Of a stretch of DNA of 64,000 bases, positions 29,778 to 41,662 are shown in pieces. The stretch's first letter is position 1; each line of letters opens with the position of its first letter. The stretch is from Blattamonas nauphoetae (lineage: Eukaryota > Preaxostyla > Oxymonadida). Under the pieces are notes generated by a model. The model had not been told where the DNA came from. It was given only the letters and a program-made list of their open reading frames with translations, and did not search any database. The translations under genes and the position numbers were made by a program. The stretch is taken from NCBI GenBank assembly GCA_033064195.1, contig JARBJD010000025.1, positions 62,001 through 126,000 of the forward strand, read 5' to 3'.

Positions 29778-30514
29778 TGAACAAAGGGAGGAGGATCATC
29801 CCATTTTGTGTCACAAACTGATTCTCAACAAACAAATGGCACCAAACATGAATTGTTGCGTGAAAAGAAATAAAGAAGAACAGAATCAAATGAATCATTC
29901 TTGACAACGATCCAGTTCGACGGACTCGCAGAGAACTCGCATGAGACAATGCATCCCAAAAATGGAGCCCCAATAACTGTTGTGATATGGAAATAAATGC
30001 ATTGAGAGGAAAGCCTAAACAGTATCGTGAGAGTATATTCGATAAAGAAAGTGATGATCGAACAGAGTTATATTGAATGAACAAAGAGTGATGAACCTGC
30101 CGAGGGCATTAACAGAAAAAGACCAAAACATCAAAACACACTTCAGAAACATCGGGGATGGTAGTGGAATCGGGTAAGTGCGGGATGCACTTCATTTGGA
30201 CGAGATAAACGAGAAGTGTTTTGATATGGTTAAAAAGTTGAGATTGTGAAAGATAATCAGGTCACAATGCATCGTTGAGGGACGCCAGGAATTGTGTGGA
30301 GAGAGGACGGTTGACAATGTGACAGCCAAAGTCAGTCGCGTTGAGAACGACAAACCCAAAAGAGCAAACCATTTCGGGACGATTGGAGGTGATCACAGAA
30401 TCTGTTCGTCGGCACCAGCAATCAGAGCATTCCCAACATCCGAGGAGAGTCCGCAGAAATGAGTTTGAGTCATTCGAGAGAGGTTGCAACGACACATCAT
30501 TTGAGAGTCATCAT
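29778..30514 (-). repeat. Leader L2 of A7 and block B of A8
   Basis: 29780-30084 is leader L2 (LSNILSRYCLGFPLNAFIS, RMIHLILFFFISFHATIHVW readings). 30085-30260 is a short spacer. 30262-30495 is block B (LLGCWECSDCWCRRTDS), immediately downstream of the A8 stop. No separate gene was seen. Confidence 0.65.
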
Positions 30515-30918
30515 TCACCGATTGTTTTCATTCGATCCCAGTTTCTGTGAGAGAGATTGACACTCGTCCACAACACGGAAACCAAAATATCCGCCTTTGT
30601 CCCTCATCGACATCTGTTCGAGTGTGTCTTCGAAGCCTTCCGAAAACAGAGCTTGTATCATCCATTTCCCAGATTGGGCCGCTTCGGAGCCTTCACCCTT
30701 CCATTCTATCTGTGATTGTGCAATGTAGTGGATATAGTTCCTGAGACTATCATCATATTCGAAGAATGAGAGATAATTTGAGAATGCCATCACAATCGGA
30801 GATGCGAGGACAAATTCCAATGTTGGACGATGAAAAGGGCATATTTCAAGTAGTGGGCCCAATAGATCCATGAATGAGTAGAGGAAGGCTCGATTGAGGA
30901 TGTTCCGATTTGAGATCA
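30515..30918 (-). pseudogene. Array copy A8, 3' part
   Basis: It encodes ISNRNILNRAFLYSFMDLLG, FHRPTLEFVLASPIVMAF, SGKWMIQALFSEGFEDTLEQ and QKLGSNENNR. It begins at the TSD of element E8. The last 20 residues closely match A15, showing exchange between distant units. Confidence 0.75.
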
Positions 30919-31394
30919 TAGTACCCGGACAAACCCGTTAGAGCGGATATACCCGTTAACCATTCCACATGAGCATAGCAGTCCCCCCTCTTCACTAAAA
31001 TTATCCTTCCACTTCCCGTCCATTACTCTTTTCATTATTTTTAAAACAGGAGTCACTGTTGAAAGAATGATTGTGAAATGGAATGAGAAAAGTGAAAGTC
31101 GAAATGTGCTCGGAACTTAGCCAATGTCTTCCCAGGCGTCCAAGGGATGGTACATTGAGATACAACCTCTTTGTACTCAGCATCACATACAGGGTGTCGT
31201 GGCTGGTCATTCATCGATTTGAAATGACCCATAGACCTCGATCAAACATCTGAACAGGGGACAAATCATTTCAGAATTCGAACAATAACTTTCTTTCAAG
31301 CGCAACATATCAGTCGTCATAATAAAAGTTTCAATGTGAAGTGTGGTATGTTGGGAACGGGTTTATCCGACTTACCGGGTTTATCCGGGGACTA
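30919..31394 (+). mobile_element. E8: 476-bp TIR element (MITE) in A8
   Basis: The left end TAGTACCCGGACAAACCCG and right end (reverse complement TAGTCCCCGGATAAACCCG) are inverted, and a second CCCGTTAACC/ACCGGGTTTA-type motif follows inside. The TSD is TCA (30916-30918, 31395-31397). Removal restores the A8 codons CFLISNRN. A 3-bp TSD fits PIF/Harbinger or CACTA groups, but the ends are not diagnostic. No coding capacity was seen. Confidence 0.8.
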
Positions 31395-32064
31395 TCAGAA
31401 AGCACATAAATTGAGACGATGGGAGGACGACCTTCCGAAAGATCATTTCACGATGGTTGAATGCGTCGACTGTGGCAGTGATTCCAAGTTTTCTGACGAA
31501 AAGTGGAGCAGCGAGTTCGATGTAATTTTGGATGATTCTGATCAAAGTGTGTAACATCTCTTCATTTCCTGAAATTGGCTGTGTGTGAGGTTGAACAATC
31601 GTTAACACTTTGCTGATGAGACCTGATTCCACGAAGTTACATCGAACAGAAAGCGACGAGTAGAGCTGTGTGTTTTGGAGAAATGACAACGCTGCTTCCA
31701 CCACAGTCGAGTTGGGACATGACATCAGAGAGAGAAGACTTTCAACAAAGCCAGAAGGCGACCCGGCTGAAGAGGGAACGAGTTCAATCGTGAGTTTCGT
31801 AGCAAGATGTTCGTTGCCCCATGGTTTGAGGCCGTTCAAGAACTGGGCTGCTCTGTCCTGAAGTGCATTGTCGAATGGATATTCCGCTTTCACGAGGGCA
31901 ACAAGCGAGCGGTAAACGGCTGATTTGTCCTCAAACGACAATCATGACTTCGGATCGAAATTCAGAAACGGTTCTTCCTCATGCTTGGCAGTCGAAGATT
32001 TGTTGGTTGAAAGATTCAACGAGGCATCACTGGAGGACTTCAAAGAAACAGATTCGTCGTTCAT
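31395..32064 (-). pseudogene. Array copy A8, 5' part, with an in-frame TGA
   Basis: It starts at the MNDES-type ATG (32064), 14 nt after GGGATGATC. The FDPKS-xLSFEDKS motif has TGA where other copies have CGA, so translation from the ATG would end near codon 50. Downstream blocks (LVALVKAEYPFDNALQDR, SSAGSPSGFVES, VQPHTQPISGNEEM, FNHREMIFRKVVLPSSQF) are otherwise continuous. A pseudogene, probably recent. Confidence 0.75.
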
Positions 32065-33550
32065 GGAAATGAGAGTTGGATCATCCCATTGTTCGTGATT
32101 CGCTGAGTCAGAGAATAGCAGTGTTCAGAAAAGCCGAAATATTCTTTGAAATACAATCGAGACAAACACAATAATGAAATGGATCATCAACGACAACAAA
32201 TCTGTCCATGTCTGGTAAGTTGTCCTTTTGTCGAAAGTTTCAGTCTCTGTCTCCCCATGTGCAAGATTGTCTTTCAAAACAAACACAAATGCAGGCAATT
32301 CAACCATTTCGAGTTGTTGATGGAGATGAGTGATGGGAGTGAATGACGGAAGAGGCGAAGCGACTTTGGGTGGTGTTTGATGTTCGAGTGGAGGACGATG
32401 CAGACACTGGGTGCACCGTTGTTCAATCCAAGCACGAGGTCAGTGGAGGAGTTCTGCCTCTTCAGACATCTGCATCTCCCAAACTTGATGCTCTCCAACG
32501 ACACCAACAACAACGACGACGCCAGCGGGTGTCCACAGAGTTGTGTTGATTGGTGGAAGTGTGTTTGGTCGGATCAGCAGACGAGCGATGGAGTTCACCC
32601 CTCAATCCAGCAGAGGAACGAGATGGCTGGCCAGTCCAGTTCCGATTGTGCCAGCCGAGTTGTGGACTCCATTCTGTCGTTTGGAGTGGAATGGACGGCG
32701 ATCTGAAGAGAGTGACGACAGTGTTGAGAAGAGAGCTCGTTTGGAGGAGTGTTGGCGTGATGGAGTTCCTCATCGTCTGAAAAGCGATTCAACGCATGCA
32801 CAGTCCAAAGGGCGAGAAATCGGGCGATCATTCAGCCTTCCAAAAGTGTCATCTGCACAGCGCCTCGTTGGTATCTCCGATCCTTCCTTTCCGGTAACTG
32901 ACTATCTAACTTGGACATTCTCCAGAATCGACATCAGAGCGGGAGTTGCGGGACCTTATGAACCTCATTTTCGCTTCGAGAAAAGAACACGCTGTTGAAC
33001 AACAGAAACCTGTTGCGTAACAAGTTGTTCCATCTCTGACGATGTTACTTGCAGAGCAAACCCCGTGTGGACCAACTGAGTCGTCTTGAGCAGTTTGGAT
33101 TTTTCGATTTCCGATTGGTGTTTTTGGGTCGGTTCCAGGAACGAGATTAACGACAGTAAGGAGAGTCAACAAGCGGGATGATCAAAAAACAAATCGGAGA
33201 TGGCCGTGGAACGGCGGGAATGTGGGGTGCATCCTATTTCGACGAGAAAACGAGATGTGTTTCAGAGATGGCTCAAAAGTCGAGATTGGGAAAGATAATC
33301 CGGTCACAATGCATCGTTCAGGGACGTCAGGAATTGTTTGGAGAGAGGACGGTTGACGATGTGACAGTCAAAGACAGTCACGTTGAGAACGACGAACCGA
33401 AAAGACCAAACCATTTCTGGACGATTGGAAGCCATCTCAGAATCTGTTCGTCTGCACCAGCAATCACAGCATTCCCACCATCCGAGGAGAGTCCGCAGAA
33501 ATGAGTTGGGGTCATTTGAGAGAGGCCGCTTCGACGATTCATTTGTGAAA
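32065..33550 (-). repeat. Inter-gene unit upstream of A8 (leader, D', C, block B of A9)
   Basis: 32065-32307 is leader L (LLSLMIHFIIVFVSIVFQR). About 32400-32831 is D', the 5' part of a D gene. About 32835-33170 is spacer C. About 33304-33550 is block B downstream of A9. The segment from about 31975 to 32800 is almost identical to 34540-35370, indicating a very recent duplication or gene conversion. Confidence 0.7.
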
Positions 33551-34632
33551 TCAATCTTCAGCGATTTCCACATTCAATCTCAGCAATTGTGAGATGGAGT
33601 GACAAAATGCGACAAGACGGAGGCCATAATCTCCGCCTATGCAATGCATCCCATTCTCTGTTCGACGATGTCTTCGATGCCTTCCGAAAACAGAGCTTGC
33701 ATCACCCGTTTTCCAGATTGGGCCACTTCTGGACCTTCTTTCTTCCATTCTTGCAGTAAAGAGTTGATGGTGGAGAGAACACGCGCCTTGACGAAATTAT
33801 TTTTAACGAGCGAGAGACAACTTGAGAATGCCATCACAATCGGAGATGCGAGAACAAACTCCAATGTTGGACGATGAAATGGGCCTATTCGAAGGAGTGT
33901 GACCAAAATTTGCCTGAAGGAATCAAACAAGCCTCGATTGAGGCTGTGTCGATTAGAGATCAGAAATGTCACAAATTGAGACGATGGAAGAATGACCTTC
34001 TGAAAAATCATTTCACGATGGTTGTGTGTTTCGGCTGGAGTAATGAGACCAAAATTCCTGATAGATGAAGGAGAAGCGAAGTTGACAAAATGAACGATGA
34101 TTCTGGTGAGATATTTGATTATCTTTTCATTTCCTGAAATTGACAATGTGTGAGGTTGAACAGTCGCTAATAGTGTGGTGGTGAGATCTGAGTCAACCAA
34201 GAGAAGTCGAAGGTCATGTGATGAATTGAGCAGTGTGAAGTAGAGGAACGTTAATGCTGCAGCAACCACAGCTGAATGTGGAGAGGACAACAGAGTGACA
34301 ATACTATCAACAAAGCCGGTGGGCGAATCGTCTGAAGAGGGAACGAGGTTTGAAACGAGATTCGTTGCGAGATCACATTCGTTCCAATTCGGCCTGAAGC
34401 TTTTCAAAAACACGACAGCTCTGTCTTGAAGGGTATTATCAAATGTGTATCCCGCTTTAACGAGGGCAACAAGCGAATTGAAAAGTGGTGATTTGTCTTC
34501 GAATGATAATTCTGTGTTCAGATCGAAATGCAGGAAAGGTTCTTCCTCATGCTTGGCAGTCGAAGATTTGTTGGTTGAAAGATTCAACGAGGTATCGCTG
34601 GAGGAGGTCAAAGAAACAGATTCTTCGTTCAT
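33551..34632 (-). pseudogene. Array copy A9: A-type paralogue with one 3' frameshift
   Basis: It is intact through FDLNTELSFEDKS, LVALVKAGYTFDN, SPHSAVVAAALTFLYF, VQPHTLSISGNEK, NHREMIFQKVILPSSQF, FHRPTLEFVLASP and KRVMQALFSEGIEDIVEQ. The frame is lost at about 33640 (EQRMGCIA then stop), and the usual ending (CHSISQLLRLNVEIAED) follows in another frame to 33551. The frame is open upstream through leader L to 34875, but the homologous ATG is at 34632. Confidence 0.75.
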
Positions 34633-36119
34633 GGAAATGAATGTTGGATCGTCCCGTTGTTCGTGCTTCGCTGAATCAGAGAAAATCAGTCTCCTGAAAA
34701 TCCGAATTGTTCTTTGAAATACAATCGAGACAAACACAATAATGAAATGGATCATCAACGACAACAAATCTGTCCATGTCTGGTAAGTTGTCCTTTTGTC
34801 GAAAGTTTCAGTCTCTGTCTCCCCATGTGCAAGATTGTCTTTCAAAACAAACACAAATGCAGGCAATTCAACCATTTCGAGTTGTTGATGGAGATGAGTG
34901 ATGGGAGTGAATGACGGAAGAGGCGAAGCGACTTTGGGTGGTGTTTGATGTTCGAGTGGAGGACGATGCAGACACTGGGTGCACCGTTGTTCAATCCAAG
35001 CACGAGGTCAGTGGAGGAGCTCTGCCTCTTCAGACATCTGCATCTCCCAAACTTGATGATCTCCAACGACACCGCTAACAACGACGCCAGTGTGCGTCGA
35101 CAGAGTTGTGTTGATTGGGGGAAGTGTGCTTTGTTGGATCAGCAGACGAGCGATGCAGTTCATCCTCAATCCAGCAGAGGAACGAGATGGCTGGCCATTC
35201 CAGTTCCGATTGTGCCAGCGCAGTTGTGGAGTCCATTCTGTCGTTTGGAGTGGAATGGACGGCGAGCTGAAGAGAGTGACGACAGTGTTGAGAAGAGAGC
35301 TCGTTTGGAGGAGTGTTGGCGTGATGGAGTTCCTCATCGTCTGAAAAGCGATTCAACGCATGCACAGTCCAAAGAGCGAGAAATCGTGCGATCATTCAGT
35401 CTTCCAAAAGTGTCATCTGTGCAGCGCCTCGTGTGTATCTCAAAATCCTTCCTTTCCTGTCATCGACTATCCAACTTGGGTATTGTCCAGAATCGACATC
35501 AGAGCGGGAGTTGCGGGATGTATTGACACTCATTTTCGCTTCGAGAAAAGAACACTCTGACGAACAACCGAAACCAGTTGCAGAACAAGTTGTTCCATGT
35601 TCGACGATGTATCATGTAGAGCTAACTCTGTGTTTACCAACAGACTCGACAAGAGTGTTAGGATTCATCGAGTTCGGAGGGCTGCGTGTGGGTCGGTTCC
35701 ACGAACGAGAGCACTGACTAAGAGGATAGTCAACGGGCGGGATGATCACGAAACAAATCGGGGATGGCCGTGGAATGGTTGAAATGTGGGGCGCATCCCA
35801 TTTCGACGAGATAAACGAGAAGTCTTTCGGAGATGGCTCAAAAGTCGAGATTGGGAAAGATAATCTGGTCACAATGCATCGTTCAGGGACGCAAGGAATT
35901 GTTTGGAGAGAGGACGGTTGACGATGGGACAGTCAAAGACAGCCGCGACGAGAACGACGAACCCAAAAGAGAAAACCATTTCTGGACGATTGGAGGCGAT
36001 TCCAGAATCTGTTCGTCCGCACCAGCAATCACAGCATTCCCAACATCCGAGGAGACTCCGCAGAAACGAGTTGGAGTCATTCGAGAAAGGCGACTTCGAC
36101 GTGTCATTAGAGATGCAAT
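34633..36119 (-). repeat. Inter-gene unit upstream of A9 (leader, D', C, block B of A10)
   Basis: 34633-34875 is leader L, about 34990-35395 D', about 35398-35720 spacer C, and 35869-36110 block B of A10. The opposite strand of block B is open as IIWSQCIVQGRKELFGERTV and on through SSAPAITAFPTSEETPQKR. Confidence 0.7.
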
Positions 36120-37199
36120 CTATCTCAACTTCTTCACATTCGATCCCAACAATTGTGAGATGGTGTGACAATTGGCGACATAACGGATGCCATAAGATCT
36201 GCTCTTTTCGTGTATCATCTTCTGTTCGAGGGTGTCTTCGAAGCCTTCCGAAAACAGAGCTTGTCTCATCCGTTGCCCAGATTGGGACACTTCTGGGCTT
36301 TCTGTAGTCCAAATTTCGAGTGATTCGTTGATGTTCACGAGAATATTCCGGAGACACCAATCATCTCTGATGGATGAGAGACGAGTTGAGAATGCCATCA
36401 CAATTGGAGATGCGATGACAAATTCCAGTGTTTGACGATGAAATGGGCTGATTCGAAGGAGTGTTTCCAATAAATACATGAACGAGTTGATCAAATCTCC
36501 ACTGAGAATGTATTGATTGGAGATCAGAAACGTCACAAATTGAGACGATGGGAGCAAGACCTTCGGAAAGATCATTTCACGATGGTTGAATGCATCGGTT
36601 GCAGAAGTGATGCCAAGTTCACTGAGTGAGTCTGGAGATGCGAGGCCGATGATTCGTTCGATGATTTTGATGAGATTGTCAAAGATGGGTTCATTTCCTG
36701 ATATTGGCAGTGTTTGAGGTTGGACTGTCGCTAACACTTTGCTGACAAGATCTGATTTCATAAGACGACATCGAGTTGCATGGGTTGAATTCATTGTTGT
36801 TTTATGGAGGAACGAAATCGCTGCCACAACAATTCTCGAACGTGGAGATGACAAAAGAGTTACAATACTCTCCACAAAGCCAGAAGGAGATCCAGCTGAA
36901 GAGGGAACGAGTTCAGTCACGAGCCGATCCGGAAGATCCGGTTCAAACCTCCAGTCTTGTTCGAGGTCGATCAGAAATCGGGCAGCTCTGTCTTGGAGGG
37001 CATTGTCGAATGGGTGTTCGACTTTAACGAGGGCGACAAGCGAACAGTAAATTGCTGATTTGTCTGTATACGACAATTCTGAATTGGGTTCGTAATTCAG
37101 GAATGATTTATGCTCTGGGTTGACAGTTGAATGTGATTTCCGTGAGTGATTCAAAGAGGCTCCAGAAGGTGTTTTCGAACGAGATGGTTGGTTTCCCAT
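36120..37199 (-). CDS. Array copy A10: intact A-type paralogue (360 codons)
   Basis: An unbroken member with YEPNSELSYTDKS, LVALVKVEHPFDNALQDR, LVTELVPSSAGSPSGFVES, SPRSRIVVAAISFL, VQPQTLPISGNEP, FNHREMIFPKVLLPSSQF, FHRQTLEFVIASP and MRQALFSEGFEDTLEQKM. It ends KKLR-TAG. The start at 37199 matches other copies and has GGGATGATC 14 nt upstream. The frame stays open upstream through leader L2 to 37532, but in sister copies A4 and A7 the same leader is out of frame, so the ATG at 37199 is preferred. Confidence 0.85.
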   Translation of the reverse strand: MGNQPSRSKTPSGASLNHSRKSHSTVNPEHKSFLNYEPNSELSYTDKSAIYCSLVALVKVEHPFDNALQDRAARFLIDLEQDWRFEPDLPDRLVTELVPSSAGSPSGFVESIVTLLSSPRSRIVVAAISFLHKTTMNSTHATRCRLMKSDLVSKVLATVQPQTLPISGNEPIFDNLIKIIERIIGLASPDSLSELGITSATDAFNHREMIFPKVLLPSSQFVTFLISNQYILSGDLINSFMYLLETLLRISPFHRQTLEFVIASPIVMAFSTRLSSIRDDWCLRNILVNINESLEIWTTESPEVSQSGQRMRQALFSEGFEDTLEQKMIHEKSRSYGIRYVANCHTISQLLGSNVKKLR

Positions 37200-37941
37200 T
37201 GAAAAGTGTGGAGGATCATCCCATTTTGTGTCACAAACTGATTCTGAATGAACAAAGTGCAGAGAACATGAATTGGTCGGTGAAAAGAAACAAAGAAGAA
37301 CAGAATCAAATGAATCATCCTTGACAACGAGCAAGTTCGATGGACTCGCAGAGAACTCGCATGAGATAAAGCATCCCAAGAATGGAGCCCCAACAACTGT
37401 TGAGACATGGAAATATACGCATTGAGAGGAAAGCCTAAACAGTATCGTGAGAGTATATTCGATAAAGAAAGTGATGATCGAACAGAGAAATGAAGAATGA
37501 ACATAGAGTGATGAACATGCTGAAGGAATCAACAGAAAAAGAATAAAATTTCAAAACACACCCCTAATATATCGTGCATCGTTGGGGAATGGCTAAAAGG
37601 TGGGGCACATCTCATTTCGACAAGATAAACGAGTTGTGTTTCTGAGTTGGTCCAAAAGTCGAGATTGGGAAAGATAATATGGTCGCAACGCACTGTCCAA
37701 CGATGAGGGAACTATTTGGAGGGAGGTGAGCTAATCTTGTGACTGGGAGTTCCTGTTGTGCTGGGAATAATGAAGACGAACGCTGAGGGCGTTCTCACTC
37801 GGTTGTAATGTGATCTCGGACTGTTTGTGAGCGCAATCGAACAGAAACACCAACCCGAACTTGGGAAGGTCTCTTGTTTGAGTGATGCAAAGAGTGAAGG
37901 AGAAATTTGACTGGGACTGTCTTTTTGATGAATTGTTCGGT
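37200..37941 (-). repeat. Leader L2 of A10 and divergent 3' flank of A11
   Basis: 37200-37532 is leader L2. 37600-37725 keeps the start of the usual spacer and the end of block B. 37730-37941 does not match block B and is not recognised, so A11 has largely lost its standard 3' block. Confidence 0.55.
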
Positions 37942-38418
37942 TTAACTCGCATTCGTTCCCAGAAATTTTGAGATTCGGCAACAAGTGATGGCAATATGGG
38001 GACCAAAAATACCGTCCTTGTCGTTCATCCGCATCTGTTCGAGAGTTTCTTCGAAACCTTCCGAAAACAGAGCTAGCACCATCCGCTGTCCATATTCGAC
38101 AACTTCAGGGCCTTTTTCCTTCCATTCGTCCAGCGAACTATTGATTGGGTTGAGAAGATGATAAGTCTTCCAAATGGTTTCAGGACTTGAGAGAGTACCA
38201 GCGATTGTCCACACAACTGGAGATGCAAGAACAAACTCCAATGTTGGAACATGATATGGAGCTATTTGAAGGAGGGTGGTCAAAAGAAGCAAGAACGCAT
38301 TTGACAGGTCTCGACCAAAGGCAGACTGATTCTGACAGAGAAACAACAGAAAATGGGAGGCAGGCTGGACGACTTTCTGAAAGAGAAGGTCTCGATGGTT
38401 GCAAGCGTTGTATGGTTC
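37942..38418 (-). CDS. Array copy A11, 3' part (split by E9)
   Basis: This divergent member reads NACNHRDLLFQKVVQPASHF, FGRDLSNAFLLLLTTLLQI, YHVPTLEFVLASPVV, MVLALFSEGFEETLEQMRM and KFLGTNAS. It starts at the TSD TATGGTTC (38411-38418) of E9. Across E9 the frame continues into PAITEPY at 48270-48360. Confidence 0.8.
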   Translation of the reverse strand, partial: EPYNACNHRDLLFQKVVQPASHFLLFLCQNQSAFGRDLSNAFLLLLTTLLQIAPYHVPTLEFVLASPVVWTIAGTLSSPETIWKTYHLLNPINSSLDEWKEKGPEVVEYGQRMVLALFSEGFEETLEQMRMNDKDGIFGPHIAITCCRISKFLGTNAS

Positions 38419-38459
38419 TTACCATGGGTCGGCATGTCCTATAGGCAGGACATCATTGG

Positions 38460-39920
38460 ACAGCCAAAAAGAGGAGGACAATTTGGATAAAAGTGCTGAT
38501 GACAGGAATTGAACCGGTCTCCCGCTTTGTCTGTCAGTGAAAACCTAAAACGAAAAATGAGGAAAGAAAGGAGACAATAATACACATTTTCTGTTTCAGA
38601 ATCATTTTATAAGTATTTTTTCACACAATTTTGACTAAAATCGCAAAATTTGTCCAAAAGCGGTCGATCAGCCCACCATAGGACACGATAGGACAATTCT
38701 GAATCGGGCTCAAACCATAGGACATGGAAGGTATTTGACGTCTCTTATGATGGGTAGCGGACGGACAGAGCACCCGATCTTGAGGACAGAGGACAGAGGT
38801 CTTGTCCGATTCAGAAACTCGGCTTTTCCTGCACTTATTTCGCCTGAAATCACCTTCTCTCAGCTCGTTCCACGCTCCTTGTCTCCATTCTGACCTCAAC
38901 AATACCAAAGAAATCATGAGAAGACCGGAAAAGACAAATTAGTAATCCTCAATTGTGTATTAACTTTTTCAGAATATATAGGGTGAATTTATCTTTCAAT
39001 ATTCGAATGTATCAGTCGTGTGATGTTGAAAATGACGTAAAAGGGTGCAACAATCGTTTTAGTGGCGAATCACGACTCTCTAGGGCTCTGTCCTACAAAC
39101 CCCTAATTAGGAGTTTACAGGACGATCGGCCCAAGAAAGGACAGAGTAGGACAAAATCGGACAAGCACCTTATATTCACACTGTAGATTTCTCTCAATTA
39201 GTTCATCCAACTTCTGTGCTTATCTCAAAACAGGACAAATCGGACATGTCCTGTCCTGTCCTATGATCTGATCATCTTCCCCATGTCAGGTTGTCATCAG
39301 CAGCTCTTTTCTTTCTGGACATCTCATCCCGCGATTTGAAGTAAGTTCTCCATTCAACACTTCTATTGTCTGGAAATGACTCAATTTTGTCTCCATTGAA
39401 GCAAGATTTATCGAGATCGACGCGACTCGGCATTTCCTCTTCTCTGCACTGACAATGATTACAAACTCAGATGAGAGATGCAACTCTCACAATAACAGTT
39501 TGTGTTTCCATTGTTTATCTTCTTTTTTCCGTTAACTTCTCTTCATTCGTCTGGAATGGATGACTTGCAACAATCCAGATTAGATCTGGACCGAAAGGAA
39601 TGAGATATTGATGATTCAGTATCTCAGTCTGCCACTCCATTGTTTCTACCCTCATATTTTTCTATTTCCATTTATTGATTTGAAATACATGTCTTGATCA
39701 CACCTAACATAACAAATGGCATCATCAATACACTTGTCTTGTTGACCAACGTGGCCATTTCCATCCTCATTATATTCCTCAGACGATTCCCCAATATCTA
39801 ACCATCGCTTGCCTCGCACTATCTCTCCTCCTCTTCAGGTACTCCTTCTTCATGCTCCCATTCTTCACAGACATGACCAACGCATTTCCACAGCAATGTG
39901 TGCTGATATCGCAGTCTTCC
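38460..39920. other. Left arm of E9, GGACA-rich, no recognised gene
   Basis: It contains many GGACA/TGTCC motifs (38670-38720, 39060-39160, 39230-39270). A minus-strand GGTTCAATTCC B-box-like motif lies near 38507. No reading frame was recognised. Confidence 0.5.
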
Positions 39921-39927
39921 ATCTCAT

Positions 39928-40673
39928 TTGAATGATATGTTCATTCGTTGGCAACGACAGGACGCGGCTGAATACATCATGTTGATCGTTTGGGCGCTCG
40001 CCTTTCTCGGCGTTTCCGTGGGTGTATTCTTCCTCTCTTGCCCGTTTTCCCGCTCAAAATGGACTGTTAGACCGAATGAACCAATTCCCGTCCTCCACAA
40101 CACGGTTCCTGATGAGATTCCAGCGATCCTATCCAGCACCCACTGATCTCCCCGAAAGTTCAAAAATACCCTATTTCCCAAGCCCCAGCTATGAAGACCA
40201 CAACAAAATGAGCGGTGAAGCAAGCAACGATAACGATACCTCTGGAAAACGGATTAATCATCGTTCGCCAACTCTAACTCCACAACTCTCTTTCGAGTGT
40301 GACGTTCGACACATATGTTTACGGGACACGCAGCGAAGTCGACATGGATGAAATTGGAAATGCACAATATCAAATACTGACTCTTAAAGTGGATGATCCA
40401 ACCAAGTCATCAGTGTCACTTCTCATCCCCACCCAACCCACTCCAATTGTCTCTTTCACACCCGCAATGCCGTCTTCTCTCCAATTTGCTCCGATTCATT
40501 CATTGGTTGGGCCTTCACAAGTCCAAACGAAGCCACCAACGGTCAAACCACCATCTTCCCCCTCTACAGTCACTCTCTTCGTCAACAACCAAAAAACAAC
40601 CGCAAACTCCCGCATAACCAGTCCACTCGTGTCTGGACGTGATCTGAGCGGTGTTTTAACTCAGCAAAATTAA
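39928..40673 (+). pseudogene. Unrecognised protein fragments in E9
   Basis: 39928-40146 encodes a segment with one hydrophobic helix (YIMLIVWALAFLGVSVGVFF) followed by a proline-rich stretch. 40299-40673 encodes FDTYVYGTRSEVDMDEIGNA, then a Pro/Thr/Ser-rich region. They are in different frames and may be exons of one captured gene. Not identified. Confidence 0.3.
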
Positions 40674-41143
40674 CCAAACCACATCGAGGCCTCCGACTTC
40701 AGGCCACAATCTCCAGTCGAGCTGTTGAGTGAACAACTCTCAAGGAAAGTTCCAAAATGCACAAGTACGAGTCCAGTGTAGGAAGACATCAAATAGTTCT
40801 CTGTTAAAGAACTTCGCAAGAATCGAGAGTGTGTGTCACTTCCAAACGATCAAGCAGACGGGAAAAGAGGAGAGGCATTTCTCAACACTCCCTTCCATGA
40901 CTCATACCGTCAATTCACCTCATGCCTCACTTGCCATTCACGAACATCTCACTCTGAGCCCATCCTCGAAAGGAACCTCCCCATTTGCGGAAATATCGGC
41001 CGTGACGACGTATTTCCAGACACTGATTGAGACGCTTCCCACCACTTCCCCACCTTCCTTGTTGCCTCCCTCAACCCCACCCACTCCTTTGCGAGCTCTC
41101 CTCAGTGACATTCCACTCGGGGACGACAGAACAAGGCCAGTAG

Positions 41144-41422
41144 TATGTTTGTGTACGCGACTTCGAGACCGGCGACTGGGTGTTGTGTATTGACGCGTCC
41201 TGCGCGATTGTCGAGGAAAGCGAAGCCACACCGAAAACATACGGCACACTCACTCCACAGCAGCTGGCGAGGGAGAAGAAGGATGCGCATCCCACAACGC
41301 GAAGTTCAGACAATACGAATGATCCCTTCAAGTCGTGTGCGTATCGACTCATCTACCGCCGAGTGAAGACAGAGCTTGTCACAAAGGATGAGCTGACTGC
41401 AGTGAAGAGAGATTCAGAGTGA
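41144..41422 (+). pseudogene. Ubiquitin-specific protease C-terminal fragment
   Basis: The frame reads YVCVRDFETGDWVLCIDASC, then AIVEESEATPKTYGTLTP and KSCAYRLIYRRVKTELV. It matches the end of the USP catalytic domain, where a tyrosine-rich stretch after the catalytic His box leads to W...NDs.V..V and a terminal AYxLxYRR. The catalytic Cys and His boxes are not present upstream in frame (a TAG precedes). It is a fragment carried inside E9, not a complete enzyme. Confidence 0.5.
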
Positions 41423-41662
41423 AGCCTCGATCCTGCACCAGCGCCGAAGATGAAAGAGATTGAGGGAGGGAAGACAGATGGTGTGGGTGTGGAGGGAGGA
41501 GTTAAGTGGCGGAGAAGATGAGCAGAATCAGCGTACAGAGCAAGCTAGCGTCGGTGGCTGGAGGAGGTACTGCGTAGAAACCGAAGAAAAAGAAGAATCA
41601 ACGAGCTGCTTCCCGTGTTCATCCCAATTCTGGTGATATCATCTCATCTGATTGGATGAGCG

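Noticed and set aside
30916-31397. TA as the target duplication of E8
   Set aside because: TA boundaries would leave five extra bases and break the A8 frame, whereas TCA restores it exactly.
38490-38550. A tRNA gene on the minus strand at the left end of E9
   Set aside because: Only the T-arm and 3' half can be drawn; no matching 5' acceptor or D-arm is present.
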